The notes under the pieces: model-generated
Seen by the model: the letters and a program-made list of their open reading frames with translations, nothing else
The model's database searches: none
What the model was told of the DNA's origin: nothing
Made by a program: the position numbers and the translations under genes
In this document: positions 48,823 to 58,249 of the stretch, piece by piece
Numbering within the stretch: position 1 is the first letter of the stretch
How the letters are laid out: every line of letters starts with the position of its first letter
Assembly (NCBI GenBank): GCA_963932465.1
Contig: OZ010787.1
Coordinates: 19,237,936 to 19,301,935, forward strand
Source: Maratus speciosus
Taxonomy: Eukaryota > Arthropoda > Arachnida > Araneae > Salticidae
Direction of reading: 5' to 3'
DNA length: 64,000 bases

Positions 48823-49064
48823 CAGATTCGGGAAAATTTGTAATTCCAATAATCTGCAATGTAATTACAGTTTAATTGTATGTAATTAATTATAGTTAAA
48901 ATTACATACCGTAAAATATTCTTGCAGCACTGTAACTGGAAACGCCCCCATCCCATTATTTGACAAAATGTCTGTGTTTGAATGTGTGTAACTATAATCA
49001 ATTACATGCAATTAACCTGTAATTACACTGCGGATAATTGAAATTACAAATTTGCCAAACTCTG
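48823..49064. mobile_element. hAT-type MITE (8-bp duplication TGTTACAA)
   Basis: TGTTACAA lies on both sides (48815-48822, 49065-49072). Between them the ends are CAGATTCGGGAAAATTTG and, inverted, CAGAGTTTGGCAAATTTG. Most of the 242-bp body is a hairpin rich in TGTAATTACA words. The 8-bp duplication and CAGNG ends are typical of hAT elements. It splits the transposase sequence between the third catalytic Asp region and the STGIWPFN block. Confidence 0.8.
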
Positions 49065-50491
49065 TGTTACAAGACCTGTAATTTCATATGTAGAAGTCCT
49101 TTTTCCCGAATTTGAAACCATCCAATCATTTAAAGCTCTTTTGGTGTGTGATTTCAATGAGCCAAAGCCTCCTACATCAAGAGGCTGCAGCCGATCTATG
49201 AGGAGGAAATTTAATAAAAGAATGCCATTTTCTCTGCAGAAGAGAATTACGAACAGGTTGCAATGACTCTCATGATTATCTAGGATTACTAAAACAGGTT
49301 TTTCTTTTGAGCCTTTGGAATGATTTTAGAAATGTTTTATAGGTTCCATGAAGGTGTTAGCATTTATCCATCCGCTTGAGTTTGAGAAACCTTTCATCCT
49401 GATGGAGCACCTTTTAAAAAATGTTCTTTATATTCCTTTCTGTGAAATACGAAAACAGGAGGGATAGAGTTTCCAACAGCATTGATAATGGCAAAAACTG
49501 TCACCAATTCTCCCCTTTCAGCAGATGTAGCTTGTCCTACTTACTTTTGACCACATTTGGAAATAGCTTTAGGGGTTTCCATAACAGTACTCACACCAGT
49601 CTCATCTATATCCTATCCATCAGGAGAGAAATGGTGTTTTGTTAATAACGTTTTATAATTAACCATGAAAGCTTTAACATTGACAACATTAAAAGCAGAA
49701 GCTCTTGCAACACTCGTATTCTCTGGTTTGCACAAGGAAATGTCTGCATGCCGAGTCGAAAATGTCTGCATCCAATCCATTCCAGCCATTTTATTCTCAT
49801 TCCATGTTTCTGTATATATAGACTGGAGTTTTTTTGCATATTGATATGCAAAAATTCTCGTTGTTTGATATGTTAAGCCATAATTCATATTTGAACACGT
49901 TATAAAATAATCTTTTAAAATTAGTTCTTCATCATCTGTAAATGCCTGGCGAGATAAATATTTTGACTGAATCATCTTCCTTTTTAGAGAAACATTTCTC
50001 ATATCATCATCGGAATCATTTATTTTCTCTTTGATTTATTTCAATCTGTTGAGTACAGTTGGTTTTATTTTAAAATACCATAGGTACTAGCAGCTATTTG
50101 AACAGTTTTTTTTTAAATCTTCCATTACAACTTTTACTGCCTGTTCAATCTTCTCTCCTGATAAATCAATTCGATTTGTTTTACATATATAATTCCGTAC
50201 CATTTTGATTTCAAAGACTCACACTTGTTACATAGAGGATAAATATTTTAACTGATATCTGTTAAGAAATGCAGAAAGAAAGAAAAAACTTTTAGTTAAA
50301 ATGCAACTTTCAATAGGAAAATTAGGATGTCATATATGGCAAGTTTATTCCAATTAAAAGACTTAAAATAAACATTATCTATTAAGCTTAACCATGCTCA
50401 TTATATGCCACTAGCTACTGTTAAGTGATAAACGGCAAAGAGAAAAGAAAAGGTTAAAAAAGTTTTGGTGTCTTATATGTCAATAGATGCT

Positions 50492-50548
50492 GGGGCACAT
50501 TGAGACTGTCCCAATGCACCCCTTTTGTTCTTGTCCCAATGTGCTCCT
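50492..50548. repeat. Right subterminal GGGGCACATTG-type repeats
   Basis: GGGGCACATTGAGAC (50492), then GTCCCAATGCACCCC (50508) and GTCCCAATGTGCTCC (50533). The first is inverted relative to the others. They mirror the cluster near the left end. Confidence 0.6.
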
Positions 50549-50872
50549 AAAGGCCAATTTTTAAAGAACATGTCAGGCCTAATTATTGGAACTGGACAGG
50601 ATATATTTTGGAACTGTAAAAAAAGACCTTATTATATGTACATTCATATTCTTAAAATTTCCTTACAATAACTTTCAATAATTTAAAAATAATCTTATCA
50701 CAAAATGATTGTGAAAAATTACTTTTGAGCATCAAATATACAGTTCCTTACCGGGAATGCTACTAGTGTTTCTGTGAGCCTTGCAAAAACAGGTGGTAAT
50801 AGACAATATTGGCGCCATCTTCTGGCAATTTTTTTAACTTTTTCTCCATGGATATTGTGAGATAATGTCTTC

Positions 50873-50895
50873 GTCCCAATGTGCCCCTTCTCTCC
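50873..50895 (-). repeat. Right terminal inverted repeat of the pogo-like element
   Basis: GTCCCAATGTGCCCCTTCTC, then TCC, before the TA at 50896. Read inward on the minus strand it begins GGAGAGAAGGGGCACATTGG, matching the left end. Confidence 0.65.
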
Positions 50896-50897
50896 TA

Positions 50898-51200
50898 CTG
50901 CTTCCATCCAAGAATGAAACTGATCGATACATGTCAAACAAAATGTATATCCATTAGAAGGTGAATAAGGCACAATTAAATCAATGTGCACTACACTAAA
51001 TCTTTCATCTCGAGCTTGAAATTATGCATCTTCTGATTTGGTATGTTTAGTGATGATTTTACTTCTCTAACAGTTAAGGCAATTTCGAGCTCACTGGCTA
51101 ACATCTTTTCTCATTTCTGGCCAAATAAATCTTTTAGCCATTTCCTGTACAGTAGTTCGGATCCCATGGTGAGCTAAACCATGAATTGTATTAAGCAATC
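50898..51200 (-). pseudogene. Gypsy 2 integrase, zinc module and first half of the core
   Basis: A decayed HHCC region reads AKRFIWPEMRKDVSQ and then RNCLNC (about 51060-51150). It is followed by VHIDLIVPYSPSNGYTF with the first catalytic Asp, and CIDQFHSWMEA. The coding sequence runs straight into the TA at which the pogo-like element inserted. Confidence 0.75.
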
Positions 51201-51209
51201 TCATCCGAA

Positions 51210-53158
51210 AGTTTTTTGGTATAAACGGCCTAATATTCGAAGTGGATGTATCCTACCACAAAGATTTCTCTGATGGAAGTTGATGCTGTTTAAAATATAA
51301 TGATTTCGTATGAAGTTTCTCTATTCATTTATTTGTTCATCTGCTATTTGGTCATAATCAATGAAAGGGGAATCGATGCCTGCAATTCTAGATAATTTGT
51401 CTGCAACCACATTATCTCGACCGCTTATATTGCATATGTCATGTGAGTTGCAAATGGGAAGATATAGTGTAGGTGTCTTAGCTACCTGGGAGAAGCTTTA
51501 CTTTTTTAAATTTTATTATTTTTTTTTCTTAAATGCAAATATTAGCGACTTGTGGTCGGTGAAAATTGCAAAATTACGACATTCAAATAAGTGCTTGAAA
51601 TGTTTGACAAATAAGTATATGCCTAAACTTTCTCGGTCATAACTGCTATAATTCGTTTGGGCATCGTTAACCTTTCTAGAAAAAAATGGGACTAGTTTCC
51701 ACCATGTATTTCATACTGCTCAAGAATTTATCTAATAGCTCAATCAGAAGCATCTGTGATAAGGGCCAAAAGGTAGTCTGAATCGGGATAGGCCTGCAAT
51801 ACTACTTGAGCAAAATCTGCTTTACATTTTTAAAAATTTTGTTTGGTAGTATTGGTTCATGAGATTTTGCGACATCTTTAGTGTAATTATGATAGAAATT
51901 TAACATCCCTAAGAATGAACGAAGCTCATGAACAATTTCTGGCAATAAATATTTTAAAATTGCTTAAACTTTTCAGCTGGGGATTTCGACCGTTCAGCAG
52001 ATATTTGATAACCTAAAAAATCTGCTTTAGGTACTCCCAAAACTGATTTACTGATATTAATTCGGAGACCATAATTATCTAAGCGTTTGAAAACTGTTTT
52101 AAGATGTGAGCGATGTTCTTCCTCTCAAGAAGATTCAATCAGCCCATCATCTAAATACGGAAATACAAAGTCTAAGCCATAAAAATATTCACTGATAAAT
52201 CTCTGAAAAGTTGCCGGGATTTGTTGAAAAAAAAATTGCATTTTTTAGTCTAAAACTCATTACATTGAACTGGTACAAGCCAAACGGTGTGATGACGGCA
52301 GTTTTTAGTTTGTCTTCGTCCTCACAGGAATATGAAAATGAACCTTAAAAAGATAAATTTTAGAAAATATTGTTTTATGAGTTACAATATGTTGAAAATC
52401 TTGAATTCTAGGAATTGGATAGTAATCGGTTATAGTTACATCATTTAACCTTTTACAATCAGCGCATGGGCGGAAAGAACCATCTTTCTTTGTCACTATA
52501 TCGTTGCCTCGGAGCAACAGTAGGACATCTAGTAATAATAATAAATGAGATGTCTGACTTACTGCTATGAATAACTGTGTTTTCATCTAGTGGAACAACT
52601 TCTGAAACACAAAGTTATGTTTAATACTATATCTCGGATGTGTTTTATAAAAATTGCCTACTGTTCCACTAGATGCAGACACAGTTTTTCTAGATGTTCT
52701 AGATGTTATTTCAAGATGTCCTACTGTTGCTCTGAGGCGACGATGTGCAGAGGACTTGCCCATTCTGAATTGGCGAGAATAATGATGTTATTTGCTACCA
52801 TATATTGAAATTCTCGTTTTGCTATTTTCAACATATGATGGTCCGATTGTCTAGCTTTGGAATATACGAATTGTCTTCTAGTTACAATATGATGTTTTAC
52901 ATTATATTTTACAGTGGAAATAAGAAAAATAGGTTTAGGGATACTGGAATACATGGAAAATAAATCTGAATATTTACACAAGCTACTCGTCTTACTAATA
53001 GTTTCATCGTCAGAGATGGATGCAACGTCACTGTGAACTTCAAGGTTAGTTACACTATCACTTAACTTTCTATGCTTAATATCAATCAACTCATTATCCG
53101 CTGGTGTTGCGTTGATGCAACTGTAAAAATAAATGCCCATGCTTAAATTAACTAGCAA
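51210..53158 (-). pseudogene. Gypsy 2 reverse transcriptase and RNase H
   Basis: From 53158 downward: pre-RT linker (KYSDLF; KREFQYMVANN; SEWASPLHIV), interruption by a 241-bp palindrome, then TKKDGSFRPCADCKRLND, DYYPIPRIQDF and, near 52146-52157, the YLDD box in a FVFPYLDDGL context. EEEHRSHLKTVFKRL follows. RNase H remnants are near 51660-51760 (ITDASD-like). Several frameshifts and stops. Confidence 0.75.
52502..52742. mobile_element. 241-bp palindromic MITE in gypsy 2 RT
   Basis: CGTTGCCTCGGAGCAACAGT at the left pairs with ACTGTTGCTCTGAGGCGACG at the right, and complementarity covers most of the body. AT abuts both ends. The RT reading resumes cleanly if the palindrome is ignored, so the insertion site is exact. 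The flanks fit either a 2-bp AT duplication or none. Superfamily unknown. Confidence 0.7.
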
Positions 53159-53393
53159 GCTACCACTATTTTTGAATAAAAATTGTTTGCCTTATTTAAT
53201 AACAGATACTTTGACCATTAAATAAAGCGGAGATTATCTTTAAAATTTTGTGGTTGCAAACGTTTTTCAGGAAAAAAGCTGAAGATTCCTATTTTATAGT
53301 TTCGGCGGTTAATGGGTTAATAAATTGAATTTGAATATTAAATACGTGAATTATTACATTGCTAACTAAGCTTAAAACCAATAGAGTGAAAAT

Positions 53394-53464
53394 GTCCAAG
53401 CCGGGAATCGAACCCGGATCCTTCGAATAATGCTCCAATGCTCTACCATTTTAACTACGAGGAC
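53394..53464 (-). ncRNA. tRNA-like core, left arm
   Basis: 71 bp with A box TAGTTAAAATGG, B box GGTTCGATTCC and a perfect CCGGG/CCCGG T stem. The acceptor pairs at five of seven positions. The D and anticodon stems have mismatches and the base before the anticodon is not T. A tRNA-derived repeat is more likely than a working tRNA. Confidence 0.6.
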
Positions 53465-53711
53465 GATACTCAGCCTGGTATCTCTCACTCACAAATGTCG
53501 GTAAGGCTGAAACCGCAGCATCAGATGGAAAAGTCTTCATGAGCACACGGTCCTGTGGTGAAACATGAGACGTCAAATAACACTCAGAATGTCATTATGT
53601 TTGCGTCTCATGTTTCGTCGCAAGGTCCTGTGCTCATGAAGACTTTTCCATCTGGTACTGTGGTTGCAGCCTTGCTGACATATGTGAGAGAGAGATTCCA
53701 GGCTGAGTATC

Positions 53712-53782
53712 GTCCTCGTAACTCAAATAGGAGAGCTTTGGCGTGTTATTCCAAGGATCCAGGTTCGATTCCCGGGTTGAAC
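53712..53782 (+). ncRNA. tRNA-like core, right arm
   Basis: An inverted partner of 53394-53464, more decayed. The B box is intact, but the T stem has a mismatch and the acceptor pairs poorly. Confidence 0.55.
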
Positions 53783-53859
53783 ATTTTTCACTCTGTTGGT
53801 TTTACGCTTAGTTAGCAACGTGATACTTCACATATTTCATATTAAATAATTTCGGATGT

Positions 53860-54140
53860 AATTTCACGGCTGAAAATTAATTAAAAAATGGAATTTGTTC
53901 AAAAATGTGATCCTAAAATTACTTTGCTAATTTTTGCGACAAAAAATGGTAATTGAAAATCGCGGCGCAATCTTAGATCAAGAACTATAATTTCTGTTCC
54001 AAAAGTTTCAATTTCGGCACCATTTGCAGCATATAATTTATAATCACTAAGAAATTTGTGTTTGGAAATATGAGGAATAAGGTTTACGTTTGCTCCACTC
54101 TCAACCAGAAAACGCGAACCCCTTTTCTTATCTGTGACAA
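53860..54140 (-). pseudogene. Gypsy 2 aspartic protease
   Basis: It reads GSRFLVESGANVNLIP, then LYAANGAEIETFGT and LRRDFQLPFFVAKI: the layout of a gypsy protease with the flap region after the active site. The active-site triad D-S/T-G is ESG here, which should abolish activity. A frameshift follows at about 53910, shortly before the foldback insertion. Confidence 0.7.
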
Positions 54141-54169
54141 ATAAGTTGAATCTACGACGATCTTCATTA

Positions 54170-54989
54170 TTTGCAGCTGCAGAGCTTGCCGCTAAATCTA
54201 CTGCTGGTTGATGCTTTTCGATGGCTCATTTTTCCAAGCACACGGTGTTTTACATTTATCAGGGAAACACTTTTCACCAAACATAAAATGGAAATAGCAA
54301 TACTTACCCGCGGGATTAAAACGCTTGCGATATTTGCTACGATCATAATAAAATAATCGACCCATACTTCTTGATCGAGGTCGAGAATTCGTAATGACAC
54401 TTAATTTTCCCAGCTTAGTATCCAAAGCTGCAATTTGTGATTCAGTGATGGCGTCCGCTCCTGATGAAGTTGCCTATTACAGTTCCTAGTTTGTTTGCAT
54501 TTGTACAATACGATCAGCCATTTGTGCCAGATTTTCAATGTCTTCATCACTAACCAATAGAATATACGAAATCAGACTTTTTTTTCGAGATAGAGTTTTA
54601 AAGACTTTATCCGAAAACCAATCGGCAGCGAGAGTTCGCATTTTTTGTTTTTGGTGGTTGGGTTTAATATTTCCTAAATCAATGTCCGTCAGCAGTCTTT
54701 GTAGTCGCTTATTTTCACTTTCTTTGAAAGTGTTAAGAAGATGCTCTTTGACAGCAGTAGCAGTAGCGTCCTTTATTATAACTCCCACAAGCTTTCCACA
54801 AATTTTGGTACCAATTGCGAAACTAAATAATTAAACCTCGTTTCCTCGGCAGTGATTCCACAAATTGAAAAATGGGCTTCAGCTTGGTAGAACCTAATTT
54901 CTATTTTTTTCAGCCCAAAAAAGAGGTCTTTAAACACTCAATTTTGCTACTTCATCTTTAGATGTCGATTGTTCTAGAGTTTCAGGCAT
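54170..54989 (-). pseudogene. Gypsy 2 Gag
   Basis: The likely start is ATG at 54989 (MPETLEQST). Capsid-like sequence follows: EHLLNTFKESENKRLQRLL and DEDIENLAQMADRIVQMQ (54486-54788). Then comes a basic RSRSMGRLFYYDRSKYRK segment and CYFHFMFGEKCFPDKCKTPC, the spaced-Cys/His motif near the end of Gag in many arthropod gypsy elements. At least two frameshifts split it. Confidence 0.75.
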
Positions 54990-55235
54990 TGTGTACATAA
55001 AAGAGTCACCAGCTATAGGTTCCAGTCACTAACAATATGTTCAAATTATCGCATTTACTTATTTAATTCTATTTAAAATGATTAACTTCAAAAACAATTC
55101 GAGATTCAAAATCACACAACCTTTATTATCATCTAGCGGCGAACCCGAGCAAAATACTTTTTAACAAGTTTTTCTGTTGCCATATGCATAATACTTTTTG
55201 TGTCGCCAGATGCTACAAGATACATTTCAATTACA
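54990..55235 (-). other. Leader and possible 5' LTR of gypsy 2
   Basis: Just upstream of Gag on the minus strand. A candidate LTR starts TGTAGCATCTGGCGACAC (about 55215) and runs to about 55040, with AATAAAGG as a possible poly(A) signal. There is no second copy in the window to confirm it, and no convincing primer-binding site. Confidence 0.35.
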
Positions 55236-55239
55236 ATTA

Positions 55240-56052
55240 TTTATATCTACAGTTGTATGGGTATTGGCACAAGTCAAGAAACATTAACTTGGCGATAAAG
55301 GCAGGGTTGCTAAGACTTGGACCCTTGGTAATTCGGTTTGAAAGCACATAATAAATAAAATTCTGCACTTTGGTAACAGCTGGCAGCTTATTTAAGTTGA
55401 ATAAAAATATCCGTGTCCATTGGTAACACATCTAAGGTACATATAGAAAACATATAGGACTACAGCTTCTGTTTTTGCATGCCTGTTACGATTGGTAATT
55501 AACTAAAACGAAGCTGTTAAGCTATTGTATTAAAGTTGCCTGACTTGTAGCCAGAAGAAAGACTAAACCTTCTACCAGTTACATTATTTAATACACGAAT
55601 TAGAATTTAAACAGCTGGCAGCTTATTTAAATTGAATAAAAATATCCGTGTCCATTGGTAACACATCTAAGGTACATATAGAAAACATATAGGACTACAG
55701 CTTCTGTTTTTGCATGCCTGTTACGATTGGTAATTAACTAAAACGAAGCTGTTAAGCTATTGTATTAAAGTTGCCTGACTTGTAGCCAGAAGAAAGAATA
55801 AACCTTCTACCAGTTACATTATTTAATACACGAATTAGAATTTACATTACAAGAATACAGGGAGAGTGAGCGGGAGAAAAAGTGCGTTGCACACAGCACG
55901 AGCTCACGAGAGATAACAAAAAGAATGAGTTCCTTTCAGTTCAGGAAGCGCAGAGGCGGTTTCCCTTAGAGTTAAGTCAACAGTTAAAGTCTTCGTTCAG
56001 CTGCAAAATGGAGTTAGCAGTGTTAGAAAGTTCAGTTAAGGACACTGCAGTA
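55240..56052 (-). repeat. Presumed 3' LTR of gypsy 3
   Basis: It starts right after the polypurine tract, with TGCAGTGTCC (minus strand, about 56049), and extends to about 55240. It contains a CTCTCCCTGTATTC region and a 235-bp internal duplication. Without the 5' LTR the far end cannot be fixed. Confidence 0.5.
55376..55845. repeat. 235-bp tandem duplication inside the presumed LTR
   Basis: Two copies (55376-55610 and 55611-55845) starting ACAGCTGGCAGC are almost identical. Differences seen: TTTAAGTTG versus TTTAAATTG and AAAGACTAAAC versus AAAGAATAAAC. It is a recent local duplication compared with the decayed coding region beside it. Confidence 0.85.
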
Positions 56053-56062
56053 CCCCCTTCCT
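56053..56062 (-). other. Polypurine tract of gypsy 3
   Basis: AGGAAGGGGG on the minus strand, immediately before TACTGCAGTG. It lies 15 bases past the end of the integrase reading frame. This is where plus-strand DNA synthesis is primed in LTR elements. Confidence 0.6.
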
Positions 56063-56076
56063 AGTGGAGCGTTACC

Positions 56077-56386
56077 TTACCTGAAGCGTGCGGGGATATT
56101 GACGTGCCGTCCAGAGCGGGTACGTTTAACCTCTGGAAGTTCTGGTTCTTCCTCCATTTCTGGCTGACGAACTTCAGGAGTGGCCTCTGGGGCTTTGATG
56201 AAAGGTACAGGTGTTGGCTCCGGACAGTTCAGGATAAATGCTGTCTTTAGGCGATCAATAAATACAAACTTGTCTTTATCACCAATCTGGAGTTTGTAAT
56301 CTTTGTCAGATCGCTGGAGAACAATAAAGGGTCCATCGTATTGCGGTTTCAGAGGCAGTTGGAGTGCATCATGTCGCACGAAAACT
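56077..56386 (-). pseudogene. Gypsy 3 integrase, C-terminal module
   Basis: VRHDALQLPLKPQYDGPFIV, then LQIGDKDKFVFIDRLKTAFI is the GPF/Y-type C-terminal module of gypsy integrases. A Pro/Glu-rich tail ending RTRSGRHVNIPARFR precedes the stop. It is separated from the core by an unrelated insertion. Confidence 0.75.
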
Positions 56387-56712
56387 TAGCTGCATCAGCA
56401 CCGCGTTGGACTTGGCGCAGGAGGTGCTAGCCATCGGCGTGTTCTACACATTTAACTATTTAAATTCTTATTTTTAATTTTAAGTTACTTAATGTTTTTA
56501 TTTTTATTTTTGTTTTTCTTCATGAGCTCAAGAGTATTGTTTTTGTGCCCCCCCCCCCCATTAATTCTAAGTTATCTTCCAGGTACTGCCATGTTTCGAA
56601 TTCGTGTTAGTGCTTCCATTCTTCTATGGTCGGGGATGTAGGGCATTTGGCCCCAGGCTCCTCGAAAAACAGTCAGAAGTCTTTCTCTGGCTGCAACTCC
56701 CGAGATCTTCAA
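56387..56712 (-). mobile_element. Unrelated ~330-bp insertion in gypsy 3 integrase
   Basis: The gypsy reading stops after DRSFVLK (about 56715) and resumes at VFVRHD (56386). Between them lies sequence that reads GAWGQMPYIPDHRRMEAL on the minus strand, then a stop near 56572, a G-run (complement of 13 C) and an A-rich stretch. A stop followed by an A-rich tract fits a 3' fragment of a non-LTR element, but I do not recognise the peptide. Confidence 0.45.
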
Positions 56713-57550
56713 GACAAAAGACCGGTCTTTAGTGCTGTGGTTGCTAGTTGGAACTGGGAACATTTGCTGCATGACTTCTTTTAAGCGTGTCCCAAACCTG
56801 GCTACAATGAAGTCTGTAGGAGTAGATGCGAAAACTTCACCGGGTAACCTGAAGGCAGTACCATACACCAGTTCAGCTGTGGTTGCCTTAATGGTATCTC
56901 TGAATGCAGAACGCATTCCAAGCAACACTGTGTGTAATACCTCTGTCCAACGATCAGTTAAATGAGCTTTTAAAGCGGCTTTCATTATGCGATGCCAATT
57001 TTCAATCAAACCATTAGACCTCGGGTAGTATGCTGTGGTGTATATATGTCTAATCCCTAATAGTTTCATTAAGGTTGTAATTAAAAGTGACTCAAACTGC
57101 CTACCTTGGTCTGGAGCCTAGGAACACCGAAACGAACTATCCAATTTTCGTAAAGCGCTCTAGCTACAGATTCAGCAGATACATCAGAAATTGGACAAGC
57201 TTCAACCCAACGTGTGAAACGGTCAATCATTGTTAAGCAATATGCATATCCCTGAGAAGAGGGAGGGGACCCAAAGAGATCGATATGAATGTGTTCAAAT
57301 CTCTTATCCGGAATTTTAATGTTTTGTACTGGGCTGTTAGTATGGCGATATATTTCGGATCTCTAGCATGGAATATATGTCTACGTCCAATTGGCAACAT
57401 CCTTTTTAATTTCCGTCCACACGAGACGTTAGGAGTTTCACGGTAGCTTTGACACCTGGATGTGCTAAGTTGTGAAGAGTTTTAAATGCGGTTTTCCGAA
57501 ATTCCCGAGGAAGATACGGGCGAACGTTTTGTGTAGAAGTATCACACAAA
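56713..57550 (-). pseudogene. Gypsy 3 integrase, zinc module and catalytic core
   Basis: TLHNLAHPGVKATVKLL (zinc-module His region, about 57470), then [18 protein letters not shown] (first Asp), [13 protein letters not shown] and [10 protein letters not shown]. After a frameshift near 57120 come [13 protein letters not shown] (second Asp), LGIRHIYTTAYYPRSNGLIE (Glu) and NWHRIMKAALKAH. The triad residues are visible but in different frames. Confidence 0.8.
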
Positions 57551-57553
57551 AGT

Positions 57554-58049
57554 TTAATTTCGGTTCCCGGTAAAAACAGTATATTGAAATTTTAAAGCTG
57601 TCTCAGATTTAATTAGATCTTGCAACTCAGTATCAGTGCTTTGAGCTTGTGCCACTGCGGCATAGTCCAAAACATTTGGGAGTTCTAAAGCCTCGATTCT
57701 CGGTAGCGTATCTGCTGGTATATTATCAGAACCTTTTACAAATTGGATATCGGTACTAAATTGACCAATAAAACCCAAATGACGCAGTCATCTTGGAGAA
57801 TATTTATCCTCTTTTTGTTTCATCTCTGCTGTGACGGAGACAACTTGGCTGAGTAAAATGCTAAGGGTTCGAAACTGATCTCGTTGTCGGCTTTTTTATA
57901 TTGGTTTAGTGAAGCTCCTACCGCTGTATCACTAGCATCTGTGAAAAGAGTTAAATGTGCTTCCGGATCTGTGTGAGCCAAGATTGCAGTATCAACAGGC
58001 TGTTTTTTGGAAGCTTCAAATGCCGCTTCATTACAAAAAGCTACCTATT
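57554..58049 (-). pseudogene. Gypsy 3 RNase H, C-terminal part and tether
   Basis: EAAFEASKKQPVDTAILAHT, then LTLFTDASDTAVGASLNQ (RNase H Asp) and FEPLAFYSAKLSPSQ. After a frameshift near 57800 comes the tether GFIGQFSTDIQFVKGSDNI with ADTLPRIEAL. It is cut on its N-terminal side by the 2.2-kb insert at about 58050. Confidence 0.75.
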
Positions 58050-58142
58050 GCAGCCGTTCGGAGGAAAGCGATATCAAAACATTTTGGTATATTTTCATCG
58101 ATCATGACCCCCAGACCCCGAAACCACCCTCCGTTCAAAATT

Positions 58143-58157
58143 GATATATATATATAT

Positions 58158-58243
<86 letters not shown>
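58143..58243. repeat. (TA)n microsatellite, ~100 bp
   Basis: Almost pure TA dinucleotides, with two TACATA interruptions in the left part. It lies directly before the first 325-bp repeat. Confidence 0.95.
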
Positions 58244-58245
<2 letters not shown>

Positions 58246-58249
58246 CCTA

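Larger units (their letters stand above)
48040..50203 (-). pseudogene. pogo-like transposase pseudogene
   Basis: It starts at an ATG (50203) reading MVRNYICKTNR, the usual start of pogo-type transposases, followed by a decayed first helix-turn-helix. The CENP-B-type domain is in 49613-50002 (FTDDEELILKDYF, AGMDWMQTFSTRH, RASAFNVVNV). The catalytic triad is visible: IDETG (Asp codon 49604-49606), LDNHESH (Asp 49278-49280) and LQPLDVGGFG (Asp 49178-49180). A C-terminal block, STGIWPFN..FSAYDFVASHV, lies near 48700-48780. A hydrophilic tail with VTIRPNPKAFRGK lies at 48200-48400, where it is interrupted by a tRNA-like insertion. It has many stops and frameshifts. When active it would have cut and moved this element at TA sites. 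Confidence 0.82.
47675..50895 (-). mobile_element. pogo-like (Tc1/mariner superfamily) DNA transposon, 3.2 kb
   Basis: The element is bounded by TA on both sides (47673-47674, 50896-50897). Its inverted ends are GTGGGGGAAAAGGGGGCACA on the left and the complement of TGTGCCCCTTCTCTCC on the right. It encodes a pogo-type transposase relic on the minus strand. Subterminal copies of a CCCAATGTGCCCC motif lie near both ends. It sits inside the integrase of gypsy element 2 and is itself interrupted by a hAT-type MITE and a tRNA-like sequence. Confidence 0.82.
53330..53850. mobile_element. Foldback of two inverted tRNA-like SINE units
   Basis: The two arms (about 53330-53573 and 53590-53850) are diverged inverted copies. 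Each has a tRNA-like core, and the 5' sides of the cores face the centre. Outer parts match (TTGCTAACTAAGC and its complement), as do inner parts (ATGAAGACTTTTCCATCTG and its complement). A 71-aa-plus frame on the right arm is not a gene. It separates the protease and RT parts of gypsy 2. Confidence 0.7.
47166..55235 (-). mobile_element. Ty3/gypsy retrotransposon 2 with three nested insertions
   Basis: Reading the minus strand from about 55235: possible 5' LTR, Gag (ATG near 54989), zinc-knuckle-like region, protease, RT, RNase H, HHCC and integrase, ending abruptly at the T41 tract. The domain order is Ty3/gypsy. It is broken by many stops and frameshifts and by insertions at 53330-53850, 52502-52742 and 47675-50895. 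No 3' LTR is present, so the 3' end is truncated. Confidence 0.8.

Noticed and set aside
53394..53782. Pair of functional tRNA genes
   Set aside because: Mismatches in acceptor and anticodon stems, no T before the anticodon, and the inverted SINE-like context.
53555..53815. 86-aa frame across the right arm of the tRNA-like foldback
   Set aside because: It overlaps the tRNA-like core and inverted repeat and has no recognisable domain.
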